Below, one piece after another: positions 26,927 to 35,801 of a DNA stretch of 64,000 bases. Position 1 is the first letter of the stretch; each line of letters begins with the position of its first letter. The notes below the pieces were generated by a model. The model was not told where the DNA came from. It saw nothing but the letters and a program-made list of their open reading frames with translations, and made no database searches. Source of the stretch: Deinococcus metallilatus (GTDB lineage Bacteria; Deinococcota; Deinococci; Deinococcales; Deinococcaceae); assembly GCF_004758605.1 (NCBI RefSeq), contig NZ_CP038512.1, forward strand, positions 2,084,501 through 2,148,500, written 5' to 3'. The position numbers and the translations under genes are program-made.

Positions 26927-28198
26927 TCACCCGCCCTGAATCCACGCCATCGCCCGGTCCGTCAGCCGGTCCAGCGCCACCACGCTCAGCTCAAGGTGTT
27001 CCTCCAGTGTGTCCTCAATCCTGTTGTGGCTGATGCCCCGCAGGCTCTGGACGAAGAGCATCACGGTGGGTACCCCCGCGCGGGCCACCTCCGCCGCGTC
27101 GTGCAGCGGGCCGCTGGGGAGGCGGTGGCTCGTCGGCACCGTCTCCAGGATGGCCGCCTCCGCCGCGCCGATCAGGTCGGGGTCGAAGGGGATGGGTTCG
27201 ATGTTCCACAGCCTCCCGACTTCGACGGTGCAGCCGCCCTCCTGGGCGAACCGCCCGGCCGCCTCCTGCGCGTCCTGCCACATCGCTGCCAGTTTCCCGG
27301 CGTCCAGATGCCGCTGGTCAAGGGTGATCTCACACCGCTCCACTACGCTGGTGACGATGCCGGGCCAGGTCTTGACGCTGCCAATCGTGCAGACCCCGCC
27401 GTGCCGCTCCGCGATGGCGTAGATTTCCTGCCCCAGCCGCGCCGCCGCCAGGAAGGCGTCGCGCCGGACGTTCATCGGCGTGCTGCCCGAGTGCGCCGCC
27501 TGCCCGTGAAAGGTCAGGACGTGGCGCTCGACGCCCACCGTGCCGAGCACCGCGCCCAGCGGCAGGCCCAAACCCTCCAGCACCGGCCCCTGCTCGATGT
27601 GCAGTTCGAGGTAGGCGGCGGCGTTCTTCAATTCCTGCCGCGCCTGCTGGGCGTCTTCCAGCCGCACGCCCACCCCTGCGAGGGCGTCCGGCAGGCTCAC
27701 CCCGTCCCGGTCGGTCAACTTCGACATCTCCGCCACGTCGAAATGGCCGCTCGCCGCGCTCGACCCGTACAGGGAACGGCCAAAGCGCGCCCCCTCCTCG
27801 TCGGCCCAGTCCACCAGGCGCAGGGTGACGGGCGGACGGCCCGCGTACTGGGCGCTCACGCGCCGCATTACCTCCAGCCCGGCCAGCACGTTGAGGGCAC
27901 CGTCGAGCCAGCCGCCGTTCGGCACGCTGTCGAGGTGCCCGCCGATCAGGAGTTCGCGCCCCGACTCGCCCTTCAGTGTCGCCCACAGGTTCCCGGCGGG
28001 GTCCTGGTGAACCTCCACGGGAAGTTCGGCGAGGCGCTCTTTCAGAAATGCCCGCGCGCGCAGCCAGGGGTCGGTGAAGGCGACACGCTGGGCGCCCTGC
28101 TCGTCGCCGGTCAGCCGCCGCAACTCTTTAAGTTCGGCCACGGTGCGGGCGGGATTGAGTCCGGTCCGGGGCGCCGGGGCGACCTCTCCCCCACTCAC
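26927..28198 (-). CDS. M20/AllC-type amidohydrolase, probable beta-ureidopropionase
   Basis: A 423-residue zinc hydrolase of the HyuC/AllC/beta-ureidopropionase family, which cleaves N-carbamoyl amino acids to amino acid, CO2 and ammonia. Marks are 'LIGGHLDSVPNGGWLDGAL' (His, Asp), 'LVDWADEEGARFGRSLYGS' (Glu pair), 'YLELHIEQGPVLEGLGLPLG' (metal His), and 'LPSGPLHDAAEVARAGVPT' (metal His). It starts at a GTG that overlaps the stop of the upstream binding-protein gene by four bases. With preA, preT and dihydropyrimidinase upstream it supplies the third step, N-carbamoyl-beta-alanine to beta-alanine. Allantoate or other carbamoyl amino acid substrates are less likely given the neighbours. Confidence 0.88.
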   Translation of the reverse strand: MSGGEVAPAPRTGLNPARTVAELKELRRLTGDEQGAQRVAFTDPWLRARAFLKERLAELPVEVHQDPAGNLWATLKGESGRELLIGGHLDSVPNGGWLDGALNVLAGLEVMRRVSAQYAGRPPVTLRLVDWADEEGARFGRSLYGSSAASGHFDVAEMSKLTDRDGVSLPDALAGVGVRLEDAQQARQELKNAAAYLELHIEQGPVLEGLGLPLGAVLGTVGVERHVLTFHGQAAHSGSTPMNVRRDAFLAAARLGQEIYAIAERHGGVCTIGSVKTWPGIVTSVVERCEITLDQRHLDAGKLAAMWQDAQEAAGRFAQEGGCTVEVGRLWNIEPIPFDPDLIGAAEAAILETVPTSHRLPSGPLHDAAEVARAGVPTVMLFVQSLRGISHNRIEDTLEEHLELSVVALDRLTDRAMAWIQGG

Positions 28199-29277
28199 CG
28201 CGGGGCCTTCTTCCCGGTCGCCGCCTCCCACACCGAGTACGTCACCGCCGCGGGGTCGGGGTCGGCCTTCAGGATGCCCAGGTTCCTCAGGAGCGCCACG
28301 TTGTTGCGGTACACGGCGGGGTCGAGGTAGCCCGCCATACCCCGGGTCGTCGGGCCAATGTTGTAGAGCTTGGCGACTTCGGCCATCTGCCAGGTCTGGT
28401 GGCCCCTGGCGTCGGCGCGGGTACCGCTCCCCTTGCAGGTGTTGCCACACAGCGGCAGGACGATGTTCACGGCCTCGGCCTGATGCTTCACCGCGTAGTC
28501 CCAGCCCTTCAGGCTCGCGCGCACCAGCCGGGCGGCGATCTGCTGGCCGCTCTGGCCGCTGCCCTTGAAGTTGGCCGTCTTGAGGGTGCGGTCGGTGGTG
28601 AACATCAGGTCTTCGAGGAGGTTGATCCCGTAGTCGGCGGCGCGGAAGATGCGCAGCTTGTCGAGGCTGTACCCCAGCCCCACGATCTGGTCGATCTCGT
28701 TGTAGGTCATGGCCGACACGAGGTCCACCTTGTCGGGGAACACGATGCTGGGGTCGAAGGGATAGGTCACCGCCTGCACGTCCGGGTTGCTGACGGTGCT
28801 GTCGAGGCTGGTCGTCAGCCCGTACTTCTTGAGGAGGGCCACCGCCGGGTACTCGTTGCCGCTGGGCCACACGCCCACCCGCTTGCCCTTGAAGTCCTGC
28901 GGCTTGGTGATGCCGCTGCTCTTCAGGGCCACGAGGGTATAGCCGCTCTTCTGGAAGATCTGCGCGATGTGGACCACCGGGATGCCCTGCGCCCGCGCGG
29001 TGAGCAGGTCGGTGATCCAGGTCGTCCCGAAATCGGCGGTCCCGGTCGCCACCGTCTGGATCGGCGACTGGTCCCCGGTGGGCAGGAACTGCACGTCCAG
29101 CCCCTCCGCCTTGTAGAAACCCTTCGCCTGCGCCACGAAGAAGCCCGCGAACTGCGCCTGCGGAAACCACTTGAGCTGCACCTTGACGGGCACCAGCTTC
29201 TGGGCCTGGGCACCGGGAGCCAGCAGGGCGGCGGCAAGCGCGGCAGTCACGGCAACGGTCAGCTTGGAATGCTTCAT
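28195..29277 (-). CDS. ABC transporter substrate-binding protein, NMT1/THI5-like
   Basis: A 360-residue exported binding protein. After the signal peptide ('KLTVAVTAALAAALLAPGAQ') comes 'VPVKVQLKWFPQAQFAGFFV' and 'AQAKGFYKAEGLDVQFLPTG', the classic start of NMT1/THI5-like proteins that bind pyrimidine-type rings and precursors. GGAGG lies five bases before the ATG. It forms an importer with the two permeases and the ATPase just upstream. Lying between dihydropyrimidinase and ureidopropionase genes, it is best read as a pyrimidine, hydantoin or carbamoyl-amino-acid importer. Confidence 0.9.
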   Translation of the reverse strand: MKHSKLTVAVTAALAAALLAPGAQAQKLVPVKVQLKWFPQAQFAGFFVAQAKGFYKAEGLDVQFLPTGDQSPIQTVATGTADFGTTWITDLLTARAQGIPVVHIAQIFQKSGYTLVALKSSGITKPQDFKGKRVGVWPSGNEYPAVALLKKYGLTTSLDSTVSNPDVQAVTYPFDPSIVFPDKVDLVSAMTYNEIDQIVGLGYSLDKLRIFRAADYGINLLEDLMFTTDRTLKTANFKGSGQSGQQIAARLVRASLKGWDYAVKHQAEAVNIVLPLCGNTCKGSGTRADARGHQTWQMAEVAKLYNIGPTTRGMAGYLDPAVYRNNVALLRNLGILKADPDPAAVTYSVWEAATGKKAPR

Positions 29278-29317
29278 GTGTTCCTCCGGGGGGAGAAGAA
29301 ATGCGAGTTGTTTTCTT

Positions 29318-29360
29318 TTGCCCCTCCCCCTTGAGGGGGGAGGCCGGGTGGGAGTGAACG
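29318..29360. repeat. Single copy of the GC-rich interspersed repeat
   Basis: CCCCTCCCCCTTGAGGGGGG followed by AGGCCGGGTGGG matches the left arm of the pair at 16054-16094. It lies in the 122-base gap between the second permease and the binding-protein gene. Confidence 0.6.
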
Positions 29361-29399
29361 GGCCGGACATCCAAGAAAAACGGTTCTTCCAACAGTCCT

Positions 29400-30356
29400 T
29401 CACGAGTTCTGAGACACCGGCGCAAACCGCCGCTCCAGCACACTGATCAGCCCGAAGAACGCCAGCCCCACCACGCTCGCCAGCACGATGGCCGCCCACA
29501 CGACGGCGAGATTGAAGCGCCCGACCTCGATCTGGATGCGGAAACCCAGCCCGTGCCCGTTCGTGCCGAAGAATTCCGCCACGATGGCCGAGATCAGGGC
29601 GAGGGTGCTGCCCACCTTGAGGGCGTTGAAGACGAAGGGCAGCGCCGTCGGCACCCGGACGTTGCGGAAGGTCTGCGCCGGGCTGGCCGCGTAGGTGTGC
29701 AGCAGGTCGAGGTGCAGGGGCTGGGCCGCCTGAAGCCCGCGCACCGCATTCACGACCACCGGAAACAGCACCGTGATCGCCACGACGACCGCCTTGCTGG
29801 GCCACTCCAGCCCCAGCGCCTTCACCACCACCGGGGCGAGCGCCACGATGGGCACGGAGCTGAACAGCGCCGCGTAGGGCAGCGCTCCGCGTTCGAGGAA
29901 GCGGAAGCGCACCACCAGCAGCGCCAGCGCCAGCCCCAGGACGGTCCCCGCCAGGAAGCCCAGCAGTGCCTCCAGCACGAAGGTGTAAAAGGTGTCGAGC
30001 AGGAGCACCGTTCGGGCCTCCCACAGCGCGGTGAGGACGCGGCTGGGGGTGGGGATCAGGCCCGCCGGGACCCCGTAGGCGCGCAGCAGAACCTCCACGC
30101 CGAGCACGGTCAGCAGCAGCGTGAAGGCGGCGGGCAGGACCCGCGCGGCCCGGCCTTCTCCCCGCGCCGCCGAGTGGATGCCGAGGACGCCCAGGAGCAG
30201 CAGCGCCAGCACCCCCAGCAGCCAGGGGAGCGGGCGGCCAGGCGCCGCCCCCTGCCGGGAGAGCGCGACGGCGAGGCCCAGCAGGCCGAGGGTACTCAAG
30301 GCCAGCGGCAGCGCCGCGCCCAGCCCAGGGCGGCGCACGGCCCCGCGCCACGTCAC
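29400..30356 (-). CDS. ABC transporter permease, SsuC/TauC type (second of two)
   Basis: A 318-residue inner-membrane permease of the BPD_transp_1 family. Hydrophobic segments cover most of the chain. The EAA loop is 'DLLHTYAASPAQTFRNVRVP', and 'LPFVFNALKVGSTLALISA' with 'IVAEFFGTNGHGLGFRIQ' is the SsuC-type C-terminus. The GTG start at 30356 overlaps the stop of the first permease by four bases. The two different permeases would form a heterodimer. Confidence 0.88.
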   Translation of the reverse strand: MTWRGAVRRPGLGAALPLALSTLGLLGLAVALSRQGAAPGRPLPWLLGVLALLLLGVLGIHSAARGEGRAARVLPAAFTLLLTVLGVEVLLRAYGVPAGLIPTPSRVLTALWEARTVLLLDTFYTFVLEALLGFLAGTVLGLALALLVVRFRFLERGALPYAALFSSVPIVALAPVVVKALGLEWPSKAVVVAITVLFPVVVNAVRGLQAAQPLHLDLLHTYAASPAQTFRNVRVPTALPFVFNALKVGSTLALISAIVAEFFGTNGHGLGFRIQIEVGRFNLAVVWAAIVLASVVGLAFFGLISVLERRFAPVSQNS

Positions 30357-31237
30357 CGCCCCGCTCGCCACGGCGTCACCACCCGCTCGAGGAGGCCCAC
30401 CAGGGCGACCAGCGCCACACCCAGCGCCGCGCCGTAGCCCATGATGACCCACAGCGCGATGGTGTCGGACGCCCGCGAGTTCTCGGCCAGCATCTTGCCC
30501 AGACCGGAAAAGGAGATCGTGCTGATCTCGGCCACGATGCTGCCCACCAGCGCCGCCGTCACCGCCACCTTGAGCGCCGTGAAGAGGTACGGCAGGCTGG
30601 CGGGCAGCCGGAGCTGGAAGAACACCCGCCCCGGCGACGCGCTGTACGTCCGCATGAGGTCCAGTTGCAGCGCGTCCGGGCTTCGCAATCCCCGGCTCAT
30701 GCCCACCGCGACGGGAAAGAAGGCGATATACGCCGCGATCAGCGCCTTGGGCACGAACCCCTGCACCCCGTACTGCCCCAGCAGCACCGCCAGCATGGGC
30801 GCGATGGCGACGATGGGCACCGTCTGCGACGCGACCAGCCAGGGCAGGGTGGCCCGCTCGAAGGACCGACTCAGCACCAGCAGCGCCGCCAGAATCAACC
30901 CCAGCCCGGTCGCCAGAACGAGTCCCAGCAACGTCTCCCCGCCCGTCACGACGGCGTTGTAGGGCGCGGAGGTGGGGGCCGTGGGCGGCACGCTGAGGGA
31001 GCGGAATCCTTGCACGAGCTGACCCGGCGCGGGCAGCACCGGGTTTCTAAGCTGAGTCGCACAGGCAATTGCCGTCGGGCACCCCAGGTCTGCCCCACTC
31101 GCCAGCGCCCGCGACGCCGGGCCGACATTCGCCCACAGCATCAGGGGGAGGTAGAGCAGGATGGCGACCACCAGCACCGCCAGCATCGGGAGGAGGGGGG
31201 ACGCGGCGAGCCTTCCTCGCCTGGGTGCGGCGGTCAT
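30353..31237 (-). CDS. ABC transporter permease, SsuC/TauC type (first of two)
   Basis: A 294-residue permease with about six hydrophobic segments. The EAA loop 'DLMRTYSASPGRVFFQLRLP' and 'LPYLFTALKVAVTAALVGS' plus 'IVAEISTISFSGLGKML' are clear. A periplasmic loop early in the protein ('ADLGCPTAIACATQLRNPV') is cysteine-containing and unusual for the family. The ATG at 31237 overlaps the stop of the ATPase gene by four bases. Confidence 0.9.
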   Translation of the reverse strand: MTAAPRRGRLAASPLLPMLAVLVVAILLYLPLMLWANVGPASRALASGADLGCPTAIACATQLRNPVLPAPGQLVQGFRSLSVPPTAPTSAPYNAVVTGGETLLGLVLATGLGLILAALLVLSRSFERATLPWLVASQTVPIVAIAPMLAVLLGQYGVQGFVPKALIAAYIAFFPVAVGMSRGLRSPDALQLDLMRTYSASPGRVFFQLRLPASLPYLFTALKVAVTAALVGSIVAEISTISFSGLGKMLAENSRASDTIALWVIMGYGAALGVALVALVGLLERVVTPWRAGR

Positions 31238-32043
31238 GCGTGCCCTTTCCTGAGCAGTTCCCGTACCTGGGTCATCCGCTCGAAGAAGCGCGGTAATTCT
31301 CGGGTGTCGTCGCCCCGGGGCTGCGGCAGGTCGATGTCCACCACCCCCTCAATCTTGCCGGGGCGGGCGGTCATGACCACGACCCGCGTGCTGAGGAACA
31401 CCGCCTCACCGATGCTGTGCGTCACGAAGATGACGGTCTTGCCCGTCTCGCGCCACAGCCGCAGCAGTTCGAGGTTCAGGTGCTCGCGCGTGATCTCGTC
31501 GAGCGCCCCGAAAGGCTCGTCCATAAAGAGCAGCGGTGGGTCGAAGGCGAGCGCGCGGGCGATGCTCACCCGCTGCTGCATCCCGCCCGAAAGCTGCCAG
31601 GGGTAGCGCCGCTCGGAGCCTGCCAGCCCCACGAGCTTCAGCATCTCGCGGGCGCGGGCCGCCCGGTCGCCGGGCACGTTCATCACCTCCAGCGGCAGCA
31701 GGACATTGCTCAGCACCGTGCGCCACTCCAGGAGTGCCGGGGCCTGAAAGACGTAGCCGTACTGCCGCTCCCGCCGCGCCTGCCCCGGCGGCTGTCCCCC
31801 GATCAGGATGGTCCCGGCGGTCGGTTGCACGAGGTCCGCCAGCAGCCGCAGCAGCGTCGTCTTGCCGCACCCCGAGGGTCCGATCAGGCTGATGAACTCC
31901 CCGCGCCCGATGGTGAGGTTCGCGTCCTGAAGGGCGACCGTCTGCCCGCCCGGATGCGGAAAGACCATTTGAAGGGCACGGACGGCGACGATGGGGTCAG
32001 AGGAGGGAGGGTGAACGGCCTGGGAAGTGAACACTTGTGTCAC
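31234..32043 (-). CDS. ABC transporter ATP-binding protein, SsuB/TauB type
   Basis: A 269-residue ATPase that drives the two permeases. 'SLIGPSGCGKTTLLRLLADL' is Walker A, 'QLSGGMQQRVSIARALAFDP' the signature, 'LLFMDEPFGALDEITREHL' Walker B and D-loop, and 'VIFVTHSIGEAVFLSTRVVV' the switch His. I start at the GTG at 32043, seven bases after an AGAGGAG site; the longer frame upstream is repeat sequence. It is the first gene of the importer unit and lies 260 bases after the dihydropyrimidinase gene. Confidence 0.9.
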   Translation of the reverse strand: MTQVFTSQAVHPPSSDPIVAVRALQMVFPHPGGQTVALQDANLTIGRGEFISLIGPSGCGKTTLLRLLADLVQPTAGTILIGGQPPGQARRERQYGYVFQAPALLEWRTVLSNVLLPLEVMNVPGDRAARAREMLKLVGLAGSERRYPWQLSGGMQQRVSIARALAFDPPLLFMDEPFGALDEITREHLNLELLRLWRETGKTVIFVTHSIGEAVFLSTRVVVMTARPGKIEGVVDIDLPQPRGDDTRELPRFFERMTQVRELLRKGHA

Positions 32044-32078
32044 GGGGCGGCTCCTCTGGGGAAAGGCTTCAGGGATTT

Positions 32079-32300
32079 GTCTTTTCTCCCCCTCCCCTGG
32101 TGGGACTCGTAGCGCCGCTTGCGGAGAGGGTTGGGGCGAGGGGCGTGTGACCGGCTTCCGCGCTCTCAAGATGGCCTGCCTCATCTACTCGCCGCGCCAC
32201 GGGTCGTTTGCGTTCACCCCTTCTGCTGCGCAGCTCTACGAGTCCCAGCCTCCCCCCTCTCCTGCGGAGCTGTGCCAGCCAAGGGGGAGGAGCTATAAAG
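32079..32300. repeat. Inverted pair of GC-rich interspersed repeats
   Basis: Two related blocks with the word GGGACTCGTAG (or its complement CTACGAGTCCC) and flanking C-rich runs face each other at about 32079-32140 and 32215-32300. They fill the gap between the dihydropyrimidinase and ATPase genes. The design resembles the pair at 16054-16203, though the internal sequence differs. Confidence 0.5.
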
Positions 32301-32302
32301 CC

Positions 32303-33667
32303 TCACCGCCGCAGCAGTTGCCCCCGTCCAGGGTCCCCGACGAATTGCCCGCCCTCCACCGCCACCTCGCCGCGCACCGTCACCACGTCGGGGCGCCCCT
32401 CGATCTCCCAGCCCTCGAAGCCGCTGTAGTCGTTGTTCATGTGGCTCGTCGCCGCCGAGATGTGGCCCCGGTAGGCGGGGTCGTAGATCACCAGATCGGC
32501 GTCGCTCCCCACCTCGATGGTCCCCTTGCGCGGGTAGAGGCCGAAGAGCTTCGCCGCCCGGGTGCTCGCCGCGTCCACGAAGCGCGTCAGGCTCAATTCC
32601 CCCCGCTTGACGCCATAGGTGTAGAGCAGGTTCACCCGGTCCTCGATGGCGGGGATGCCGTTGGGAATCCGCGTGAAGTCGCCCTCCCCCATCGCCTTCT
32701 GGCTCAGATCGAAGGGGCAGTGGTCGGTCGCCACCGTGTCGATGTCGCCCCGCGCGAGGGCGTCCCACAAGGGAGCCTGGTTGCGTCTGTCACGGAGCGG
32801 CGGACTCATCACGTACTTCGCGCCCTCCACCCCGGGCCGCTCGGCGCAGGTCTTGTCGAGGAGCAGGTGGGGAATGACGACCTCGATGTGGAGGTTCACC
32901 CCGCGCCCCCTGGCCTCTAACGCCGCTTCCAACGCCCGCAGGTTGGAGAGGTGGACCACGTACCCCTCGGCCCCGGTCATCTCCAGAAAGGCGGCGAAGT
33001 GGGCGGTGCCCTCGGCCTCCACTCCCTCCGGGCGGCTCGGCTCGTGCCATTCGGGGCCAGTCCTGCCCTCCGCGAGCAGCTTGCGCTGGAGTTCCGCCAC
33101 CAGATCGGCGTTCTCACAGTGGGCCGTGACGATCACGCCGAGTTCCCTCGCCAGCTTCAGCGTCTGGTAGAGCGCGTGATCGTCGATGCCAAAGGCGCCC
33201 TTGTAGGCCAGGAACACCTTGAAGGACTTCATGCCCTGCGCCACCAGCTCGCGCAGGGTGGCCTCGGTTTCATCGTCCCAGCGCGTTACGCCCAGGTGGA
33301 AGGTGTAGTCGCAGGCGCTGTGGCCCCCGGCCAGCCCGGTCCACCGCTCCCAGCCCTCCCGCAGCGGCTCGCTCTGGGAGGGGACGAGCATCTCAATGTA
33401 GGTCGTCGTCCCGCCGATCAGGGCCGCCTGGCTCGCCGTTGTGTGGGTGTCCTTGGCGAAGGTACCCATGAAGGGCAGGTAGACGTGGACATGCGGGTCG
33501 ATGAAGCCGGGGAAGACGTACTTGCCGCTCGCGTCGATGACGCGGGTGCCCTCGGGCGCGGTCAGCCCCTCCCCGATAGCGGTGATGGTTTCGCCCTCCA
33601 CGAGGAGGTCGGCCTTATACTGCTTATCTGCCGTAACTATCTCGCCGTTCTTTATAAGTAGGGCCAT
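32303..33667 (-). CDS. hydA: Dihydropyrimidinase / D-hydantoinase
   Basis: A 454-residue dinuclear zinc amidohydrolase that opens dihydrouracil or dihydrothymine rings to N-carbamoyl-beta-amino acids. Seen are 'YVFPGFIDPHVHVYLPFMG' (HxH), 'GMKSFKVFLAYKGAFG' with the Lys that becomes carboxylated, 'VIVTAHCENADLVAELQRKL' (His), 'VVHLSNLRALEA' (His) and 'DTVATDHCPFDLSQKAMG' (catalytic Asp). Length and order are normal. GGAGG lies seven bases before the ATG. It is the second step of the reductive pyrimidine route, downstream of preT and preA and separated from them by an AT-rich extra gene. Confidence 0.93.
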   Translation of the reverse strand: MALLIKNGEIVTADKQYKADLLVEGETITAIGEGLTAPEGTRVIDASGKYVFPGFIDPHVHVYLPFMGTFAKDTHTTASQAALIGGTTTYIEMLVPSQSEPLREGWERWTGLAGGHSACDYTFHLGVTRWDDETEATLRELVAQGMKSFKVFLAYKGAFGIDDHALYQTLKLARELGVIVTAHCENADLVAELQRKLLAEGRTGPEWHEPSRPEGVEAEGTAHFAAFLEMTGAEGYVVHLSNLRALEAALEARGRGVNLHIEVVIPHLLLDKTCAERPGVEGAKYVMSPPLRDRRNQAPLWDALARGDIDTVATDHCPFDLSQKAMGEGDFTRIPNGIPAIEDRVNLLYTYGVKRGELSLTRFVDAASTRAAKLFGLYPRKGTIEVGSDADLVIYDPAYRGHISAATSHMNNDYSGFEGWEIEGRPDVVTVRGEVAVEGGQFVGDPGRGQLLRR

Positions 33668-33694
33668 ACGTTAGCCTCCGCAAAAAGGGTCAAT

Positions 33695-34378
33695 TCACCA
33701 AACTCCTACGTAGGCTACTGCCACCGGAGACGCCAGCAGAACATACACGCTCCCTTGTTCATTCACATATTTCTGTCGTTCAAAAATGTAGGAGGGGGGA
33801 ATAATAGCCTCCATTCGAGTGGCTACCCTTTCATCGAATAGGAAGCTGTGCATTTGGGACAGTGATCCTTCGATGTCAACATCAGGTCTCCATTCCCCGA
33901 CATGGTAATTTGGGTCTATCAGATGCCTCTCCTTCAAGAATTCCAAAATCTTTGGTCGGATTGTATGGACAAAGGAACCTCCCACTTTATGAGAATCCGC
34001 AGGCAAGCTCTCATAAGTCAGGTTTGATTCTGAGCCGAAAAGAATGATCTTGTCCCCCTCCTGCGTCTTTCCCAAAAACAGCGCGAAGCCTCCAAACTCA
34101 TCTGTGTAGACACCGTCAAAACTCAACGCAAAAATGGAGTCAACCCGATTCTGGCGAATGGAGTCTAAGCCAAGATGTCTTTTTAGAGACTTCTCAAGTC
34201 TTAAAAGTCCTTCTCTTGTAGGGTTGTCCACTCTGTTTCCGCCCGGCTTGTAGTTAAACTCCAACAGAGCAGGAAGTTTAAAACTTAAATCACCAAACCC
34301 ATGCATGAAATTCTCAAGCAAACTCGTCTTCGAAACGAGGGCTTCTACTTTCGATTTGGAAATGTACACATAGTTCAT
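33695..34378 (-). CDS. Hypothetical protein in an AT-rich insert, possibly DUF7019-like
   Basis: A 227-residue protein I do not firmly recognise. It begins 'MNYVYISKSKVEALVSKTSL', which recalls the start of DUF7019-type proteins known from actinobacteria and other bacteria, and contains a central beta-rich part ('GGFALFLGKTQEGDKIILFG', then 'SESNLTYESL'). No signal peptide or membrane segment is seen. Its DNA is clearly AT-richer than every flanking gene and uses codons such as AAA, TTA-type and AGA freely, a sign of recent gain. It has a ribosome site GAGGG right behind the preA stop (10 bases away) and ends 27 bases before the dihydropyrimidinase gene, so it is co-transcribed with the pathway. 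Confidence 0.75.
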   Translation of the reverse strand: MNYVYISKSKVEALVSKTSLLENFMHGFGDLSFKLPALLEFNYKPGGNRVDNPTREGLLRLEKSLKRHLGLDSIRQNRVDSIFALSFDGVYTDEFGGFALFLGKTQEGDKIILFGSESNLTYESLPADSHKVGGSFVHTIRPKILEFLKERHLIDPNYHVGEWRPDVDIEGSLSQMHSFLFDERVATRMEAIIPPSYIFERQKYVNEQGSVYVLLASPVAVAYVGVW

Positions 34379-34388
34379 TCGTTTACCC

Positions 34389-35768
34389 TCAGTGAATCTC
34401 GATCCCCGCCTCCTCGCGGTACGCCTCCATCGCGCCCCACTCCTGGGTCACGGCGGGGCGGGTGGCGGTCAGCTCGTCCCAGGTGACGGACGGGCGCCCG
34501 CTGGGCACGCTGACCATCTCGATGCAGCCGTCCACCGGGCAGACGTTGGCGCACAGGGCACAGCCCACGCAGTCGGGTTCACGGATCACCGGGCGGGGGC
34601 GACCGTCCGCCACATGCTTGCCTCCGTCGCGGATGTCGAAGCCGGGGTTCACCCGCACGCCCTCCGGCGAGTACAGGTCGATGCACTGGTGGGCGGTGTC
34701 GTTGCAGGCCACGTAGCAGAGGTCGCAGCGGATGCACTTGTCGGGGTCGATACGCGCGACCGCCTGGTAGCCCAGGTCCAGCCCGCCGAAGCTGCTCATC
34801 TGCGGCAGGCTGCGGCCCGTCACCTCGGGGATGCTGGCAAAGCCCTTGTCGTCCATCCAGTTGCTCAGCCCGTCGATGAAGTCCTCCACGATGCGGTAGC
34901 CGTAATGCATCGCCGCCGTGCAGACCTGGAGGGCCGAGGCGCCCAGCAACAGGAACTCGGCGGCGTCGCGCCAGGTCTGGATGCCGCCCATACCGCAGAT
35001 CGGCACGCCGCTTTTCCGCACGGTGGGATCGCACATCAGCTCGCTGAGCATGTGCAGCGCGATGGGCTTGACCGCCGGACCCGCGTACCCGCCGTGGGTG
35101 GCCTGCCCGCCGATGCTGGGAGTCACCAGCAGCGTGTCGAGGTCCACCTTCATCACGCTGTTGATGGTGTTGATGAGCGAGAGCGCGTGTGCCCCCCCCG
35201 CCAGCGCCGCGTGCGCCGGGTCGGTGATGCGGGTGACGTTGGGCGTGAGCTTCACGATAACGGGGAGGCGGGTCACGCTCGTCACCCAGTAGGTGTTGAG
35301 CTGGCACATCTCGGGCACCTGGCCCACCGCCGCGCCCATGCCGCGCTCGCTCATGCCCTGTGGGCAGCCGTAGTTCAGCTCGATGCCGTCTGCCCCGGTG
35401 TCCTCGATCTGCATGACGATCTCGCGCCAGGCCGCAGGGTCGGCGTCCACCATCGCCGAGACGATCAGCGCCCGGTCGGGCCACAGCCGCTTGATCTCGG
35501 CGATCTCGCGCAGGTTCACCTCCAGCGGGCGGTCGGAGATCAGCTCGACATTGTTGATAGCAAGGAGGCGCTGCCCGCCCAGGGTCAGGCCGCCGTAGCG
35601 GTTGGAGATGTTGAGTACGGGAGCGCCGATGGTCTTCCACACCGCCCCGCCCCAGCCGTACTCGAAAGCGCGGTGAATCTGTGCCCCGCTGTTCGTCGGC
35701 GGCGCGGAGGCCAGCCAGAAGGGGTTGGGCGCCCGGATGCCCGCGAAGTTCACGGAAAGGTCAGCCAT
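34389..35768 (-). CDS. preA: NAD-dependent dihydropyrimidine dehydrogenase, catalytic subunit PreA
   Basis: A 459-residue subunit that reduces uracil or thymine at an FMN site. The dihydroorotate-dehydrogenase-like barrel opens with 'VNFAGIRAPNPFWLASAPPT'. 'GIELNYGCPQGMSERGMGAA' contains the catalytic Cys, and 'SLINTINSVMKVDLDTLL' and 'PICGMGGIQTWRDAAEFLLL' bind FMN. The C-terminus has two 4Fe-4S sets, 'CIRCDLCYVACNDTAHQC' and 'CVGCALCANVCPVDGC', which pass electrons from PreT. GGAGG lies six bases before the ATG. It follows preT by 33 bases. Confidence 0.95.
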   Translation of the reverse strand: MADLSVNFAGIRAPNPFWLASAPPTNSGAQIHRAFEYGWGGAVWKTIGAPVLNISNRYGGLTLGGQRLLAINNVELISDRPLEVNLREIAEIKRLWPDRALIVSAMVDADPAAWREIVMQIEDTGADGIELNYGCPQGMSERGMGAAVGQVPEMCQLNTYWVTSVTRLPVIVKLTPNVTRITDPAHAALAGGAHALSLINTINSVMKVDLDTLLVTPSIGGQATHGGYAGPAVKPIALHMLSELMCDPTVRKSGVPICGMGGIQTWRDAAEFLLLGASALQVCTAAMHYGYRIVEDFIDGLSNWMDDKGFASIPEVTGRSLPQMSSFGGLDLGYQAVARIDPDKCIRCDLCYVACNDTAHQCIDLYSPEGVRVNPGFDIRDGGKHVADGRPRPVIREPDCVGCALCANVCPVDGCIEMVSVPSGRPSVTWDELTATRPAVTQEWGAMEAYREEAGIEIH

Positions 35769-35801
35769 GATTCGCCTCCAGGGGAGAGGAGTGGGAGAGC
35801 G

